NCBI RefSeq assembly: GCF_021650935.1
Contig: NZ_CP091244.1
Coordinates: 2,232,001-2,296,000 of the forward strand
Direction of reading: 5' to 3'
Length of the DNA: 64,000 bases
Source of the DNA: Thiothrix winogradskyi
GTDB taxonomy: Bacteria > Pseudomonadota > Gammaproteobacteria > Thiotrichales > Thiotrichaceae
Shown here in pieces: positions 23,470-32,644 of this stretch (its first letter is position 1; each line of letters starts with the position of its first letter). The notes beneath the pieces are model-generated. The model made no database searches. It was not told the origin of the DNA and saw only the letters and a program-made list of their open reading frames with translations. The translations under genes were made by a program, and so were the position numbers.

Positions 23470-25431
23470 ATGGCAACCGCAGCTCACGACAGCAAGCTTA
23501 AAGGTAATGGTCACACGTACCGCCGTTTTAAAGATGGCGATAACGAATGGGGCAGTATGCACGATAGTATTTTCGTGCAGGATACAACCCATAAATGCCC
23601 TACCTACATTCACAAAACGCCGCCTTGCCAAGGTAGCTGCCCGTCGGGTGAAGACATTCGTGGCTGGTTGCAGATCGTGCGCGGCATTGAAAAGCCCCCC
23701 GTTGGCATGACCATGCAAGAATATGCATTCCGTCGCTCCACCGATGCTAACCCGTTCCCGTCGATGATGGGTCGTGTTTGCCCGGCTCCTTGCCAGACAG
23801 GTTGTAACCGTAACGACGTTGACGATTTCGTCGGCATTAACGCGGTCGAGCAATACATCGGTGATAGCGCGATTGCGGCTGGTTTCAAGTTTGATGCACC
23901 TAGCGAGCTGAGTGGTAAGAAAGTGGCTATCGTTGGCGGTGGGCCAGCGGGTATGGCGGCTGCTTACCAATTGCGTCGTATGGGTCATGCGTCTACCGTA
24001 TTTGAACAGCACCCTGAATTGGGCGGCATGATGCGTTACGGTATTCCGGGTTATCGTGTACCACGCGACAAGCTGGGTGCGGAAATGCAACGTATCATCG
24101 ACATGGGTGAGATCACGATTAAGTGCAACACCACCGTCGGTAAAGACGTAAGCATCGAGCAACTGGAAAGCGATTTCGACGCAATTCTTTGGACGGTTGG
24201 TTGCTGGAATGGTCGTGGTCTGTTCGTTGATAAGTTTGCAGAAACGCCAAACTGCGTGTCTGCGGTTGACTTCCTCGAAGCCTATAATAAAGGCACGATG
24301 AAATACACCGCGCCTCGCGTCGTGTGTGTGGGTGGTGGTGATACTTCCATCGACGTGGTTTCCGTGTCGCGTCGTATCGGCACATTGGCGAACTACGCAG
24401 AAAATGCGGAAGATTCCGCGACTGGCAAACTGACTCACGGTGATGTAGGCGAGAAAGTACCTGCAACTGTTACCTTGACCACTTTGTTCCCGTTGGATCA
24501 AATGACGGCTGCGGAACACGAAGTACAGGATGCGCTGAAAGAAGGCGTGACTATCCTGACGCAAGTGATGCCAAAGGAAATCATTTTCGGTGCTGACGGT
24601 CGTGCGATTGGCCTGAAAGTGGTCGAGTGCGCGATGAAAGGCAATATGCCGCAAGCGTGCGAAGGCGGCAAAGAAACCATTATCGAAGCGGACATTATTG
24701 TTTCTGCTATCGGTCAGTTCGGCAAACTGGATGGTATCGAAGCCCTGAACAATGGTCGTAACCAGATCAATGCTGACGCACTGTACCAAGTACCGGGCAA
24801 GAAAGGTCATTTTGCAGCGGGTGACGCAGTACGTCCTCACTTGTTGACGACGGCTATCGGTCAAGCGTCTATCGCATCTGAAACGATCAATCGTTATTTG
24901 CTGGCGGCAGAACAAACCAAGCGTCCGAAAGTGGATAAGCACCACTTTGACCTGATGGCAAAACTGCAAGAGGCAGGTTTGGAACCAGCAGGTTATGAGT
25001 CAAGCCGTGCAGAAGACATGCGCGGTACAGACGGTGCGAAATACGCGGTACATAACTACGATGACCGTTCTAAAAACGTGATTGTGCCTTCCAAAGATTT
25101 GTTCTTGGGTCACTTCAACAACGTAGCACGTAACCTGCGTACTGAAGACGTACCAACGGCTGAAGAAGTATTGGGTCACTTTGCAGAGCGCATGAATCCG
25201 CTGCCAGAAACCGACGCGGTTAACGAAGCCAAGCGTTGCATGAGTTGCGGTATGTGCTTCGAGTGTGACAACTGCGTTATTTACTGCCCGCAAACTGCCG
25301 TTTACCGCGTGCCTAAGAAGCAGGCGACGCTGGGTCGTTATGTTGCAACCGACTACTCCAAATGTATCGGCTGCCATATCTGCGCAGACGTTTGCCCAAC
25401 TGGGTACATCGAAATGGGTCTGGGCGAATAA
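23470..25431 (+). CDS. dsrL: NAD(P)H:acceptor oxidoreductase DsrL
   Basis: A 653-residue iron-sulfur flavoprotein of the GltD type. The N-terminus has a cysteine-rich Fe-S region (CPSGEDIRGW, CPAPCQTGCNR), then FAD-binding VAIVGGGPAGMAAAYQL (~154-170), an NAD(P)-binding GGGDTSIDVVS (~287-297), and a C-terminal ferredoxin domain with CMSCGMC...C...C and CIGCHICADVCP. DsrL accepts electrons from DsrAB during sulfite formation and reduces NAD(P)+. It is a marker of sulfur oxidation. AGGAG precedes the ATG. Confidence 0.95.
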   Translation: MATAAHDSKLKGNGHTYRRFKDGDNEWGSMHDSIFVQDTTHKCPTYIHKTPPCQGSCPSGEDIRGWLQIVRGIEKPPVGMTMQEYAFRRSTDANPFPSMMGRVCPAPCQTGCNRNDVDDFVGINAVEQYIGDSAIAAGFKFDAPSELSGKKVAIVGGGPAGMAAAYQLRRMGHASTVFEQHPELGGMMRYGIPGYRVPRDKLGAEMQRIIDMGEITIKCNTTVGKDVSIEQLESDFDAILWTVGCWNGRGLFVDKFAETPNCVSAVDFLEAYNKGTMKYTAPRVVCVGGGDTSIDVVSVSRRIGTLANYAENAEDSATGKLTHGDVGEKVPATVTLTTLFPLDQMTAAEHEVQDALKEGVTILTQVMPKEIIFGADGRAIGLKVVECAMKGNMPQACEGGKETIIEADIIVSAIGQFGKLDGIEALNNGRNQINADALYQVPGKKGHFAAGDAVRPHLLTTAIGQASIASETINRYLLAAEQTKRPKVDKHHFDLMAKLQEAGLEPAGYESSRAEDMRGTDGAKYAVHNYDDRSKNVIVPSKDLFLGHFNNVARNLRTEDVPTAEEVLGHFAERMNPLPETDAVNEAKRCMSCGMCFECDNCVIYCPQTAVYRVPKKQATLGRYVATDYSKCIGCHICADVCPTGYIEMGLGE

Positions 25432-25469
25432 TCGCCCTTTCCATGAGTGCAGGCTCGACAGGAATCAGC

Positions 25470-25982
25470 ATGACTAGCAAGTTTTCTAACATCTTTTTGG
25501 CTTCAGTGTTGGCATTAGCCACGCTGTTGTCGGGTTGTGATTCAGCACCAGCAGCGGGGACTAACCTCGAAACAGCTAAGCAAAAAGCTGATCAGTGTGT
25601 TGAACCAACCGACAAAATGCGTAGTAATCACATGAGCATGTTGGATCACCAGCGTGATGCTACGATGATTGAAGGTATTCGTACCAAGCAACACAGCTTG
25701 AACGAGTGTATCAATTGTCACGTTGCGCCGACTAAAGATGACGGTACGCCGTTGCGCTACGGTGATGATCAGCATTTTTGTACCACTTGCCATGCGGCGG
25801 TGGGACAGAAGATTGATTGTTTCCAATGTCATGCTGACCGCCCGGCAGGTGATGAAAATTACCAGCATAAAGTAGGCAGTGCGGATGCACATCACTTTAC
25901 CCAAGGTGTTGTCAATGCTGCTATGCCTACGGCTGCTGAAGTGCAAATGGTAGCTCAACCACAACAAGGAGCTGCGCAATGA
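25470..25982 (+). CDS. dsrJ: Triheme cytochrome c DsrJ
   Basis: A 170-residue periplasmic cytochrome with three heme motifs (CINCH, CTTCH, CFQCH) and the conserved region DQCVEPTDKMRSNHM, whose cysteine is an unusual heme ligand in DsrJ. The N-terminus is a hydrophobic signal ending LLSGC (C23), which fits a lipobox; in characterised DsrJ the signal stays uncleaved as an anchor. The ATG at 25470 follows AGGAAT. It overlaps dsrO by 4 nt. Confidence 0.93.
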   Translation: MTSKFSNIFLASVLALATLLSGCDSAPAAGTNLETAKQKADQCVEPTDKMRSNHMSMLDHQRDATMIEGIRTKQHSLNECINCHVAPTKDDGTPLRYGDDQHFCTTCHAAVGQKIDCFQCHADRPAGDENYQHKVGSADAHHFTQGVVNAAMPTAAEVQMVAQPQQGAAQ

Positions 25983-26731
25983 ATCAGAACCGTGTTGATG
26001 AATACCGCCGCAATTTTATGACAGCCTTGGGTGGTGTCGCGGCAGTCGCTGCGGTTGCGCCTAGTTTTGTGTTGCAGACAGCACACGCTGCTGGTGAAGT
26101 CGCTGCGAAACCTGCGGATCAAGCTGTTACCGATGCGAAGCGTTGGGGCATGTTGATTGACGTGACTAAGCTGACCGATGGTGGTGCAGCTATGGTCGCC
26201 GCGTGTAAAAAAGAACACGGATGGGGTGATGAGATACATTCTGACGCTACCCAAAAAGCGCATTGGGCGCGGGTGGTGAAAGTCACGGATAAGCTGACCC
26301 AGAATAGTTTCAGCCTGCCAGTCATGTGCCAGCATTGCGAAAATCCACCGTGTGTTGATGTTTGCCCAACGGGTGCATCCATGAAGCGTGCGGATGGGAT
26401 TGTGCAAGTTAACAAACATACTTGTATCGGTTGCCGTTATTGCATGATGGCTTGCCCGTACAAAGCACGTAGCTTTGTGCATGAGCATTTGATTGATCAA
26501 AAAGCACATTCACCGCGTGGTATTGGCACGGTTGAATCCTGCAATATGTGCGTACACCGCGTGGATAATGGTCAGTTACCAGCCTGTGTGGAAGCAGCAC
26601 CGGATGCAGTGACCTTCGGTGATTTGAATGACCCTAACAGCACGCTGAGCCAAACGCTGAAAGCTATCGGTGGGAAGCAAATCCGTGCTGATCTTGGTTT
26701 AAATACTGGCGTGCGCTACCACGGCATCTAA
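25979..26731 (+). CDS. dsrO: Periplasmic ferredoxin-like subunit DsrO
   Basis: A 250-residue Fe-S protein with a Tat signal (RRNFMTALGG after a short N-region, hydrophobic to ~35, AHAAG near 38). Several [4Fe-4S] motifs: CQHCENPPCVDVCP, CIGCRYCMMACP and CNMC...C. It conducts electrons between DsrJ and DsrP on the periplasmic side. Overlaps dsrJ by ATGA. Confidence 0.94.
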   Translation: MNQNRVDEYRRNFMTALGGVAAVAAVAPSFVLQTAHAAGEVAAKPADQAVTDAKRWGMLIDVTKLTDGGAAMVAACKKEHGWGDEIHSDATQKAHWARVVKVTDKLTQNSFSLPVMCQHCENPPCVDVCPTGASMKRADGIVQVNKHTCIGCRYCMMACPYKARSFVHEHLIDQKAHSPRGIGTVESCNMCVHRVDNGQLPACVEAAPDAVTFGDLNDPNSTLSQTLKAIGGKQIRADLGLNTGVRYHGI

Positions 26732-26749
26732 CGGAAAGGACGAACAGCA

Positions 26750-27958
26750 ATGGCTAGTCAAGCAATCATTTTCCGCGAAACCAAAGACGGCAAGGGTTTT
26801 TATATCCTGTTGGCGGTTTTGGGTGCATTCCTCGCACTGGGTGCGCTGGCATTTTTCAATGCTGAACATCATGGTCATCATGTAACAGGCATGAACAACC
26901 AAATTGTTTGGGGTTTGCCGCACGTTTTTGCGATTGGTTTGATCGTCGCAGCTTCCGGCGCATTGAACGTCGGTTCAATCGGTACTGTATTCGGTAAGAA
27001 AATCTATCAACCCATGGGGCGTTTGTCGGCATTACTGGCGATTTCTTTACTGATTGGTGGTTTGATCGTGTTGGTGCTGGATTTAGGTCGACCTGACCGT
27101 TTGATCGTGGCGATGACCACCTTTAACTTTAAGTCGATCTTTGCGTGGAACATTATCCTCTATAACGGTTTCTTGGCGTTATCAGCGGTATATATCTGGA
27201 CGATGATGGATCGCCAGGTGAAGGGCTATTACAAGATGGCGGGTATTGCGGCATTTACTTGGCGTTTGATCCTGACTGCTGGTACTGGCTCGATCTTCGG
27301 CTTCTTGGTGGCGCGTGATTTTTACAATTCAGCGGTCATGGCTCCGTTATTTATCGTCATGTCATTTGCAATGGGCTTGGCAGTTTTCATTCTGGTCTTG
27401 CACTTTGCGTATTCTTGGACAGGTCGCCAATTGGGTAATGCGGTGATGAACCGCTTGCGTTATTTGTTGGCAGTGTTCATCGGTGGCGTATTGTTGCTGG
27501 AAGCTGCGCGTCATTTCACCGGTTTGTACATTGCACAGAAGGCTGGTGTGGAAAATTTCATTTTGTTTGAAGGTGGTGTTTACACGCAGTTATTCTGGGT
27601 TGGGCAAATTCTGCTGGGTAGTTTGCTGCCTTTGTCGCTGATTTTCTGCCGTAAGCTGGTAGATAATCGTGTGGCATTGCTGTTGGCGGCGGCGTTTACT
27701 ATTGTGGGTGGCTTTGCGCAATTGTATGTAATTTTGATTGGTGGGCAGGCTTACCCGTTGACCTTGTTCCCCGGTGCTGAAGTTTCCAGCGATTACTTTG
27801 ATGGTGTGATTAATAGCTACGTGCCAAGCATCTGGGAGTTGATGTTAGGTTTGGGCGGTGTGGCACTCACCTTAGTGATGGTGACTATCGGGGTGAAAGT
27901 GCTGCGTTTCCTCCCGGATTCTTTGTCGGATGCGGTAGCTGATCCGCACAGCAAGTAA
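26750..27958 (+). CDS. dsrP: NrfD-like membrane subunit DsrP
   Basis: A 402-residue integral membrane protein with about ten hydrophobic segments, of the NrfD/PsrC family that interacts with quinone. GAELH-like charged loops and LDLGRPDR after helix 3 are family-typical. It completes DsrMKJOP. AAAGGA precedes the ATG. A clear terminator follows, so the operon ends here without dsrN, dsrR or dsrS. Confidence 0.93.
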   Translation: MASQAIIFRETKDGKGFYILLAVLGAFLALGALAFFNAEHHGHHVTGMNNQIVWGLPHVFAIGLIVAASGALNVGSIGTVFGKKIYQPMGRLSALLAISLLIGGLIVLVLDLGRPDRLIVAMTTFNFKSIFAWNIILYNGFLALSAVYIWTMMDRQVKGYYKMAGIAAFTWRLILTAGTGSIFGFLVARDFYNSAVMAPLFIVMSFAMGLAVFILVLHFAYSWTGRQLGNAVMNRLRYLLAVFIGGVLLLEAARHFTGLYIAQKAGVENFILFEGGVYTQLFWVGQILLGSLLPLSLIFCRKLVDNRVALLLAAAFTIVGGFAQLYVILIGGQAYPLTLFPGAEVSSDYFDGVINSYVPSIWELMLGLGGVALTLVMVTIGVKVLRFLPDSLSDAVADPHSK

Positions 27959-27990
27959 GTAGCAACATTTACGTACTTGAATCTTAATAG

Positions 27991-28019
27991 AACCGGCTTT
28001 TTGCCGGTTTTCTATTTTT
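27991..28019 (+). terminator. Intrinsic terminator of the dsr operon
   Basis: AACCGGC (27991-27997), loop TTTTT, GCCGGTT (28003-28009), then TTCTATTTTT. Confidence 0.85.
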
Positions 28020-28068
28020 GTGGTTAAAAACGCATACGCAATGGCAATGCGTTGCCGATGTTACGGTT

Positions 28069-28761
28069 TCAATGCTTCCAGTAGCTTAGTAATGCCTTGG
28101 TTTGTTCCAGTAAGTACTGTTTGCGCCAGTGATCTTCCGCTGTTGTTTTGAGAGTGGATTCCAGTTGGTGTAGGCAGGCACTTTGGCGTTTATTATGATG
28201 CTTAGACCAGTCTTTCAGTAAGGCGAGTAAGTGACTGTCCAGGTCCAAATCGAGATAACTCGGTTTGGCATATTCGAGTAAAATTCGCTCAAAAAGTGCT
28301 TGCTGGCGTTCGTTGGGTAATACGCTGTAACACTCCCACAACGTGGTACAGGATGTCTGCATCAGGCGATAAAGGTGTTCATCCGGGTCTTCCATTTTGT
28401 CTGCTAACAAAGGTAGCCAGCCAATCACGGCTAAACATAAGTCCAGTGTTTCGCGGGTTGGGGTGGTGGCCTTACGTGCAACATTGAGTAAGTGATGGAT
28501 TGCTGTGGTCAGATGAGTGGCACTGGCAACATGAATATACCCATCCGCATTGGCATGGCGTTGCGTCATATCTGCCAGCATTTGCCGGTATTTTGGCTCA
28601 CTTGGCTCGTCGCTACCCAATAGATCGGCAAAACAGATTAGCAGGGTGTCGCGGAAGTCAGCATCCTGCAAGGCTTTTTCTCGGACAAACGTTTGCAGTT
28701 CCTGATGGGAAAGTTGTTCGAGGATATAGTCAATTTGCCCAATGCGGGTGGTCGGTTTCAC
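28069..28761 (-). CDS. Uncharacterised helical protein
   Basis: A 230-residue all-helical soluble protein without signal or membrane segment. The start (IDYILEQLSHQELQTFVREKA) and DAVR-like helical hairpins loosely recall the C-terminal region of SWIM zinc-finger proteins, but no SWIM motif (CxC...CxH) is present. It starts with GTG immediately after the yhbY stop codon, so the two form an operon. No function can be assigned. Confidence 0.55.
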   Translation of the reverse strand: MKPTTRIGQIDYILEQLSHQELQTFVREKALQDADFRDTLLICFADLLGSDEPSEPKYRQMLADMTQRHANADGYIHVASATHLTTAIHHLLNVARKATTPTRETLDLCLAVIGWLPLLADKMEDPDEHLYRLMQTSCTTLWECYSVLPNERQQALFERILLEYAKPSYLDLDLDSHLLALLKDWSKHHNKRQSACLHQLESTLKTTAEDHWRKQYLLEQTKALLSYWKH

Positions 28762-29076
28762 TCAAAAAGCCTGTTCTTTGAGAATGTCGGGGCGATCAGG
28801 GTTGCGGCGATACAATACAGCGACATTTCCTACCCGTTGAATCAATTGGGACTGTGCGTGTTGGGTAATTTGCTCAATCATTTCATCGCGCAAGTCCCGA
28901 TCACCGACACTTAATTTAATTTTAATCAGTTGATGGTAGTCAAGTGCACCCGTGATTTCTTCCAGTACAGTGGGTTTTAAGCCATGCTGACCGATTAAGA
29001 CGACAGGATTAAGAGCGTGAGCACGGCTCCGCAGGCGTTTTTTCTGAGTTTCTGTCAATGTTCCGGTCATTTCCAT
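28762..29076 (-). CDS. yhbY: CRM-domain ribosome assembly protein YhbY
   Basis: A 104-residue CRM-domain protein (LTETQKKRLRSRAHALNPVVLIGQHGL, then GVTEL-like helix and VGNVAVLYRRN). YhbY binds the pre-50S particle. The ATG at 29076 follows AGGGAAG; a second ATG at 29070 is possible. It diverges from rlmE, as in E. coli. Confidence 0.9.
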   Translation of the reverse strand: MEMTGTLTETQKKRLRSRAHALNPVVLIGQHGLKPTVLEEITGALDYHQLIKIKLSVGDRDLRDEMIEQITQHAQSQLIQRVGNVAVLYRRNPDRPDILKEQAF

Positions 29077-29122
29077 GATACGCTTCCCTAAATTGACGAA
29101 GTGTAATGAGTGATAACACGGC

Positions 29123-29743
29123 ATGGCAAGAAGCAAAAGCAGTCAAAGGTGGCTGGGCGAACATTTTAGTGACGAATACGTCAAAAAAGCACAGCAGGAA
29201 GGATACCGTTCCCGTGCAGTGTACAAGTTGCAGGAAATTCAAGAGAAAGATCGTATTCTCCAACCGGGCATGAAGGTGGTGGATTTGGGCGCTGCTCCCG
29301 GTGGGTGGAGTCAGTATGCTACCAAGTTCGTCGGGCAAAAGGGGCGGATTGTGGCAAGTGATATTTTGCCATTGGATCCCTTGCCTTTTGTCGAGTTTGT
29401 GTTAGGGGATTTTCGCGAGGAATCTGTCCTGATGGAAATGCTGAATTTACTCGGTGGCGATAAAGCTGACCTTGTTATTTCAGATATGGCACCCAATATG
29501 AGTGGTGTCGATGCCGTTGATCAGCCGCGCTCCATTCATCTGTGTGAACTTGCATTGGATATGGCGCGTCAGGTATTAAAGCCTGGTGGCACTTTTCTGG
29601 TGAAACTGTTTCAAGGCGATGGCTCAGAAAACTTTCTCCGCGAGGTGCGCAGTAGCTTTAAAACAGTAAAAGTAAGGAAACCGGCTGCATCAAGACCACG
29701 TAGTCGGGAGGTTTATGTATTAGCGCAAGGTTTTGTGTTGTAA
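29123..29743 (+). CDS. rlmE: 23S rRNA 2'-O-methyltransferase RlmE (FtsJ/RrmJ)
   Basis: A 206-residue methyltransferase that methylates U2552 of 23S rRNA. The SAM motif is DLGAAPGGWSQ (54-64), with the K-D-K-E catalytic set visible as K35 (SRAVYKL), D in VISDMAPNMSG, K in FLVKLFQ and E in SREVYVL. It precedes ftsH, the classic gammaproteobacterial order. Confidence 0.94.
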   Translation: MARSKSSQRWLGEHFSDEYVKKAQQEGYRSRAVYKLQEIQEKDRILQPGMKVVDLGAAPGGWSQYATKFVGQKGRIVASDILPLDPLPFVEFVLGDFREESVLMEMLNLLGGDKADLVISDMAPNMSGVDAVDQPRSIHLCELALDMARQVLKPGGTFLVKLFQGDGSENFLREVRSSFKTVKVRKPAASRPRSREVYVLAQGFVL

Positions 29744-29799
29744 TATCTCGGTAATAGGTGTTACACGTGGATAACACCAGTTGATAGTGGAGAAGTCAC

Positions 29800-31731
29800 T
29801 TGAACGATTTAACCAAAAATTTGCTGATTTGGGCTGTCATTGCTTTCGTGTTGATTGCAGTGTTCAGCAAATTCAGCGTGCCAGCCCAACCAATGACCAC
29901 AGTGCCGTACTCGGACTTTTTAAGCAATGTGCGTAGCGGTGGGGTCAAGGATGTTGAAATCAGAGGCCAAAAGATCATTGGTACAGACGGTAGCAATGCG
30001 CGATTTGTGACGTATAGTCCGCCGAATGATGCGAAGTTGGTGGACGATTTGGTCGCCAATAAAGTTAAATTCCAGGCATCACCGCCAGAAGAGCGCTCGG
30101 TGTTGTGGGATATTATCATTAGCTGGGTACCGTTCCTGCTGATCATTGGTTTGTGGATTTACATTATGCGCCAAATGCAAGGAGGCGGTGGCGGTCGTGG
30201 GGCAATGTCCTTCGGCAAGAGTCGCGCCCGCATGATGACCGAAGATCAAGTCAAAATTAACTTCAACGATGTGGCTGGTTGCGAAGAAGCCAAAGATGAA
30301 GTAGCTGAACTGGTTGAGTTTTTGCGTGATCCCGGCAAATTCCAGAAGCTGGGCGGTAAGATTCCGCGCGGCGTATTGATGGTGGGTTCACCGGGTACGG
30401 GTAAAACCTTGCTGGCTAAAGCCATTGCGGGTGAAGCTAAAGTACCATTCTTCAGCATTTCCGGTTCCGATTTCGTGGAAATGTTTGTTGGTGTGGGCGC
30501 TTCTCGTGTACGTGACATGTTTGAGCAGGCCAAGAAACACGCGCCGTGCATTATTTTCATTGACGAAATTGATGCGGTAGGCCGTCAACGTGGTGCGGGC
30601 GTAGGCGGCGGTCACGATGAACGTGAGCAAACCCTTAACCAATTACTGGTTGAGATGGACGGTTTTGAAGGCAGTGAAGGCATTATCGTGATTGCTGCGA
30701 CTAACCGTCCTGACGTGTTAGATGCTGCTTTGTTGCGCCCCGGTCGTTTCGACCGTCAAGTGGTCGTGCCATTGCCTGATGTACGGGGTCGTGAGCAAAT
30801 CCTTAAGGTTCACATGCGTAAAGTCCCGTTGGGCGATGATGTTAGACCATCCCTGATTGCACGCGGTACGCCGGGTTTCTCAGGTGCTGATTTGGCGAAC
30901 TTGGTGAATGAAGCGGCATTGTTTGCGGCGCGTGGTAACAAGCGCACCGTCGATATGAACGAGTTTGAGAAAGCCAAAGACAAGATCATGATGGGTGCTG
31001 AGCGTAAGTCAATGGTCATGAAGGAAGATGAAAAATTAGCAACGGCTTACCACGAAGCGGGTCATGCCATTGTGGGTTTGAGTGTTCCTGAACATGATCC
31101 GGTCTACAAAGTCAGCATTATTCCACGTGGTCGTGCGTTGGGTGTCACCATGTATTTGCCGGAAGAAGACCGTTACAGCGCCAGTAAGCAGCGCTTGGAA
31201 AGTCAGATTTCTAGCTTGTACGGTGGTCGTATTGCTGAAGAGCTGATCTACGGTTTAGAAGGCGTTACCACGGGTGCTTCTAACGACATCGAACGTGCGA
31301 CCAGTATTGCGCGTAACATGGTCACTAAGTGGGGCTTATCCAGTCGTATGGGGCCACTGGCTTATTCAGAAGACGAAGGCGAAGTATTCTTAGGGCGTTC
31401 AGTCACACAGCATAAGCATGTTTCTGATGAAACGGCTTTCGCGATTGACGGTGAAATCCGTGAGGTGATTGACCGTAACTATAACCGTGCCAAGCAGATT
31501 CTTACGGACAAAATGAGTGTGTTGCACGCAATGGCTCAAGCGCTGATGAAGTATGAAACCATTGATCGTGGGCAGGTGGATGCATTGATGCGTGGCGAAA
31601 CGCCACCACCACCAGCCGATTGGACAGATGATGATTCTTCTGGTGGTAAAGGTACGCCAACTAAACCACATTCCGTTAGTGGTAACAAAACCGATGATAG
31701 CGTGATTGGTGGAACTGCCAGTTCGCATTAA
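29800..31731 (+). CDS. ftsH: ATP-dependent zinc metalloprotease FtsH
   Basis: A 643-residue AAA+ membrane protease. Two N-terminal membrane segments (~6-24 and ~103-123) enclose a periplasmic domain; Walker A GSPGTGKT at 196-203; Walker B IIFIDEID; second region of homology near 310; zinc motif HEAGH at 418-422. It degrades misfolded membrane proteins and regulatory substrates such as LpxC and sigma-32 in relatives. The start codon is TTG, 7 nt after GGAG. The tail is Pro/Ser/Thr rich. Confidence 0.96.
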   Translation: MNDLTKNLLIWAVIAFVLIAVFSKFSVPAQPMTTVPYSDFLSNVRSGGVKDVEIRGQKIIGTDGSNARFVTYSPPNDAKLVDDLVANKVKFQASPPEERSVLWDIIISWVPFLLIIGLWIYIMRQMQGGGGGRGAMSFGKSRARMMTEDQVKINFNDVAGCEEAKDEVAELVEFLRDPGKFQKLGGKIPRGVLMVGSPGTGKTLLAKAIAGEAKVPFFSISGSDFVEMFVGVGASRVRDMFEQAKKHAPCIIFIDEIDAVGRQRGAGVGGGHDEREQTLNQLLVEMDGFEGSEGIIVIAATNRPDVLDAALLRPGRFDRQVVVPLPDVRGREQILKVHMRKVPLGDDVRPSLIARGTPGFSGADLANLVNEAALFAARGNKRTVDMNEFEKAKDKIMMGAERKSMVMKEDEKLATAYHEAGHAIVGLSVPEHDPVYKVSIIPRGRALGVTMYLPEEDRYSASKQRLESQISSLYGGRIAEELIYGLEGVTTGASNDIERATSIARNMVTKWGLSSRMGPLAYSEDEGEVFLGRSVTQHKHVSDETAFAIDGEIREVIDRNYNRAKQILTDKMSVLHAMAQALMKYETIDRGQVDALMRGETPPPPADWTDDDSSGGKGTPTKPHSVSGNKTDDSVIGGTASSH

Positions 31732-31761
31732 GGTTCGTTAGAACATTATTTAGTTGGTTAA

Positions 31762-31792
31762 GGCGCGAGCATTTTACTCGCGCCTTTTGTTT
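31762..31792 (+). terminator. Intrinsic terminator after ftsH
   Basis: GGCGCGAG (31762-31769) and CTCGCGCC (31777-31784) pair around CATTTTA, followed by TTTTGTTT. It separates ftsH from folP, 24 nt before the folP start. Confidence 0.85.
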
Positions 31793-31807
31793 ATCAGGAA
31801 TAACGTA

Positions 31808-32623
31808 ATGGCATGGCAGGTTCCTCAATTTTCTGTGCAGGTAATGGGCATTCTGAATATCACCCCGGATTCGTTTTCTGACGGTGGTCGGTTTCACTCG
31901 CGTGACCAAGCTTTGCGGCATGTTGAGCAAATGCTGTCAGAAGGCGTCGATATTATTGATGTGGGGGGGGAGTCCACTCGTCCTGGTGCTGCTTCTGTTC
32001 CTGTTGCGGAAGAGCTGGAGCGGGTTATTCCGGTGATAGCGGCGATTCGTGAGCGTTTTGCTGTACCGTTGTCGGTAGATACCAGCAAGCCTGAGGTTAT
32101 GCTGGCGGCAGTCAGTGCGGGCGTTGATTTAATCAATGATGTGTGTGCCTTACAGCAACCCGGTGCATTGATAGCTTGTGCGCAGCTTACCGTGCCAGTG
32201 TGCTTGATGCATATGCAGGGACAGCCACGTACCATGCAGCAATCCCCTCACTATGAGGATGTGGTGCAGGATATTGCGCAGTTTTTTCAGGAACGTATTG
32301 CGGCTTGTGAAACGGCTGGAATAGTGCGGGAGCGTTTGATTCTCGATCCGGGGTTTGGATTTGGTAAAACTTTGTCGCATAATGTGGACTTATTACGTAA
32401 ATTGGCGGCATTTTCTGATTTGGGTTTGCCTATACTCGTGGGGCTTTCACGCAAATCCATGATTGGTGCTTTGCTAGATAATCGCCCAGTGGAGGGGCGT
32501 TTGTATGGCAGTGTGGCTGGCGCGGTAATCGCTGCCATGCAAGGTGCCAATATTGTGCGGGTACATGACGTGGGTGCAACGGTTGATGCACTGAAAATCG
32601 TCAATGCAGTCATGAATAGATAA
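31808..32623 (+). CDS. folP: Dihydropteroate synthase
   Basis: A 271-residue TIM-barrel enzyme joining 6-hydroxymethyl-dihydropterin diphosphate and p-aminobenzoate. Seen: MGILNITPDSFSDGG (pterin/diphosphate loop), DVGGESTRPGA, DLINDVCAL, ILDPGFGFGKT, LVGLSRKSMIG and a final RVHDV. AGGA precedes the ATG at 31808. It is the target of sulfonamides in other bacteria. Forms a group with glmM. Confidence 0.94.
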   Translation: MAWQVPQFSVQVMGILNITPDSFSDGGRFHSRDQALRHVEQMLSEGVDIIDVGGESTRPGAASVPVAEELERVIPVIAAIRERFAVPLSVDTSKPEVMLAAVSAGVDLINDVCALQQPGALIACAQLTVPVCLMHMQGQPRTMQQSPHYEDVVQDIAQFFQERIAACETAGIVRERLILDPGFGFGKTLSHNVDLLRKLAAFSDLGLPILVGLSRKSMIGALLDNRPVEGRLYGSVAGAVIAAMQGANIVRVHDVGATVDALKIVNAVMNR

Positions 32624-32644
32624 TATTTTGAGGTAGATGGGCGA

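Noticed and set aside
23314..24969. A 551-codon minus-strand open frame across dsrL
   Set aside because: Antisense shadow of dsrL caused by codon bias; no start context and no protein-like pattern.
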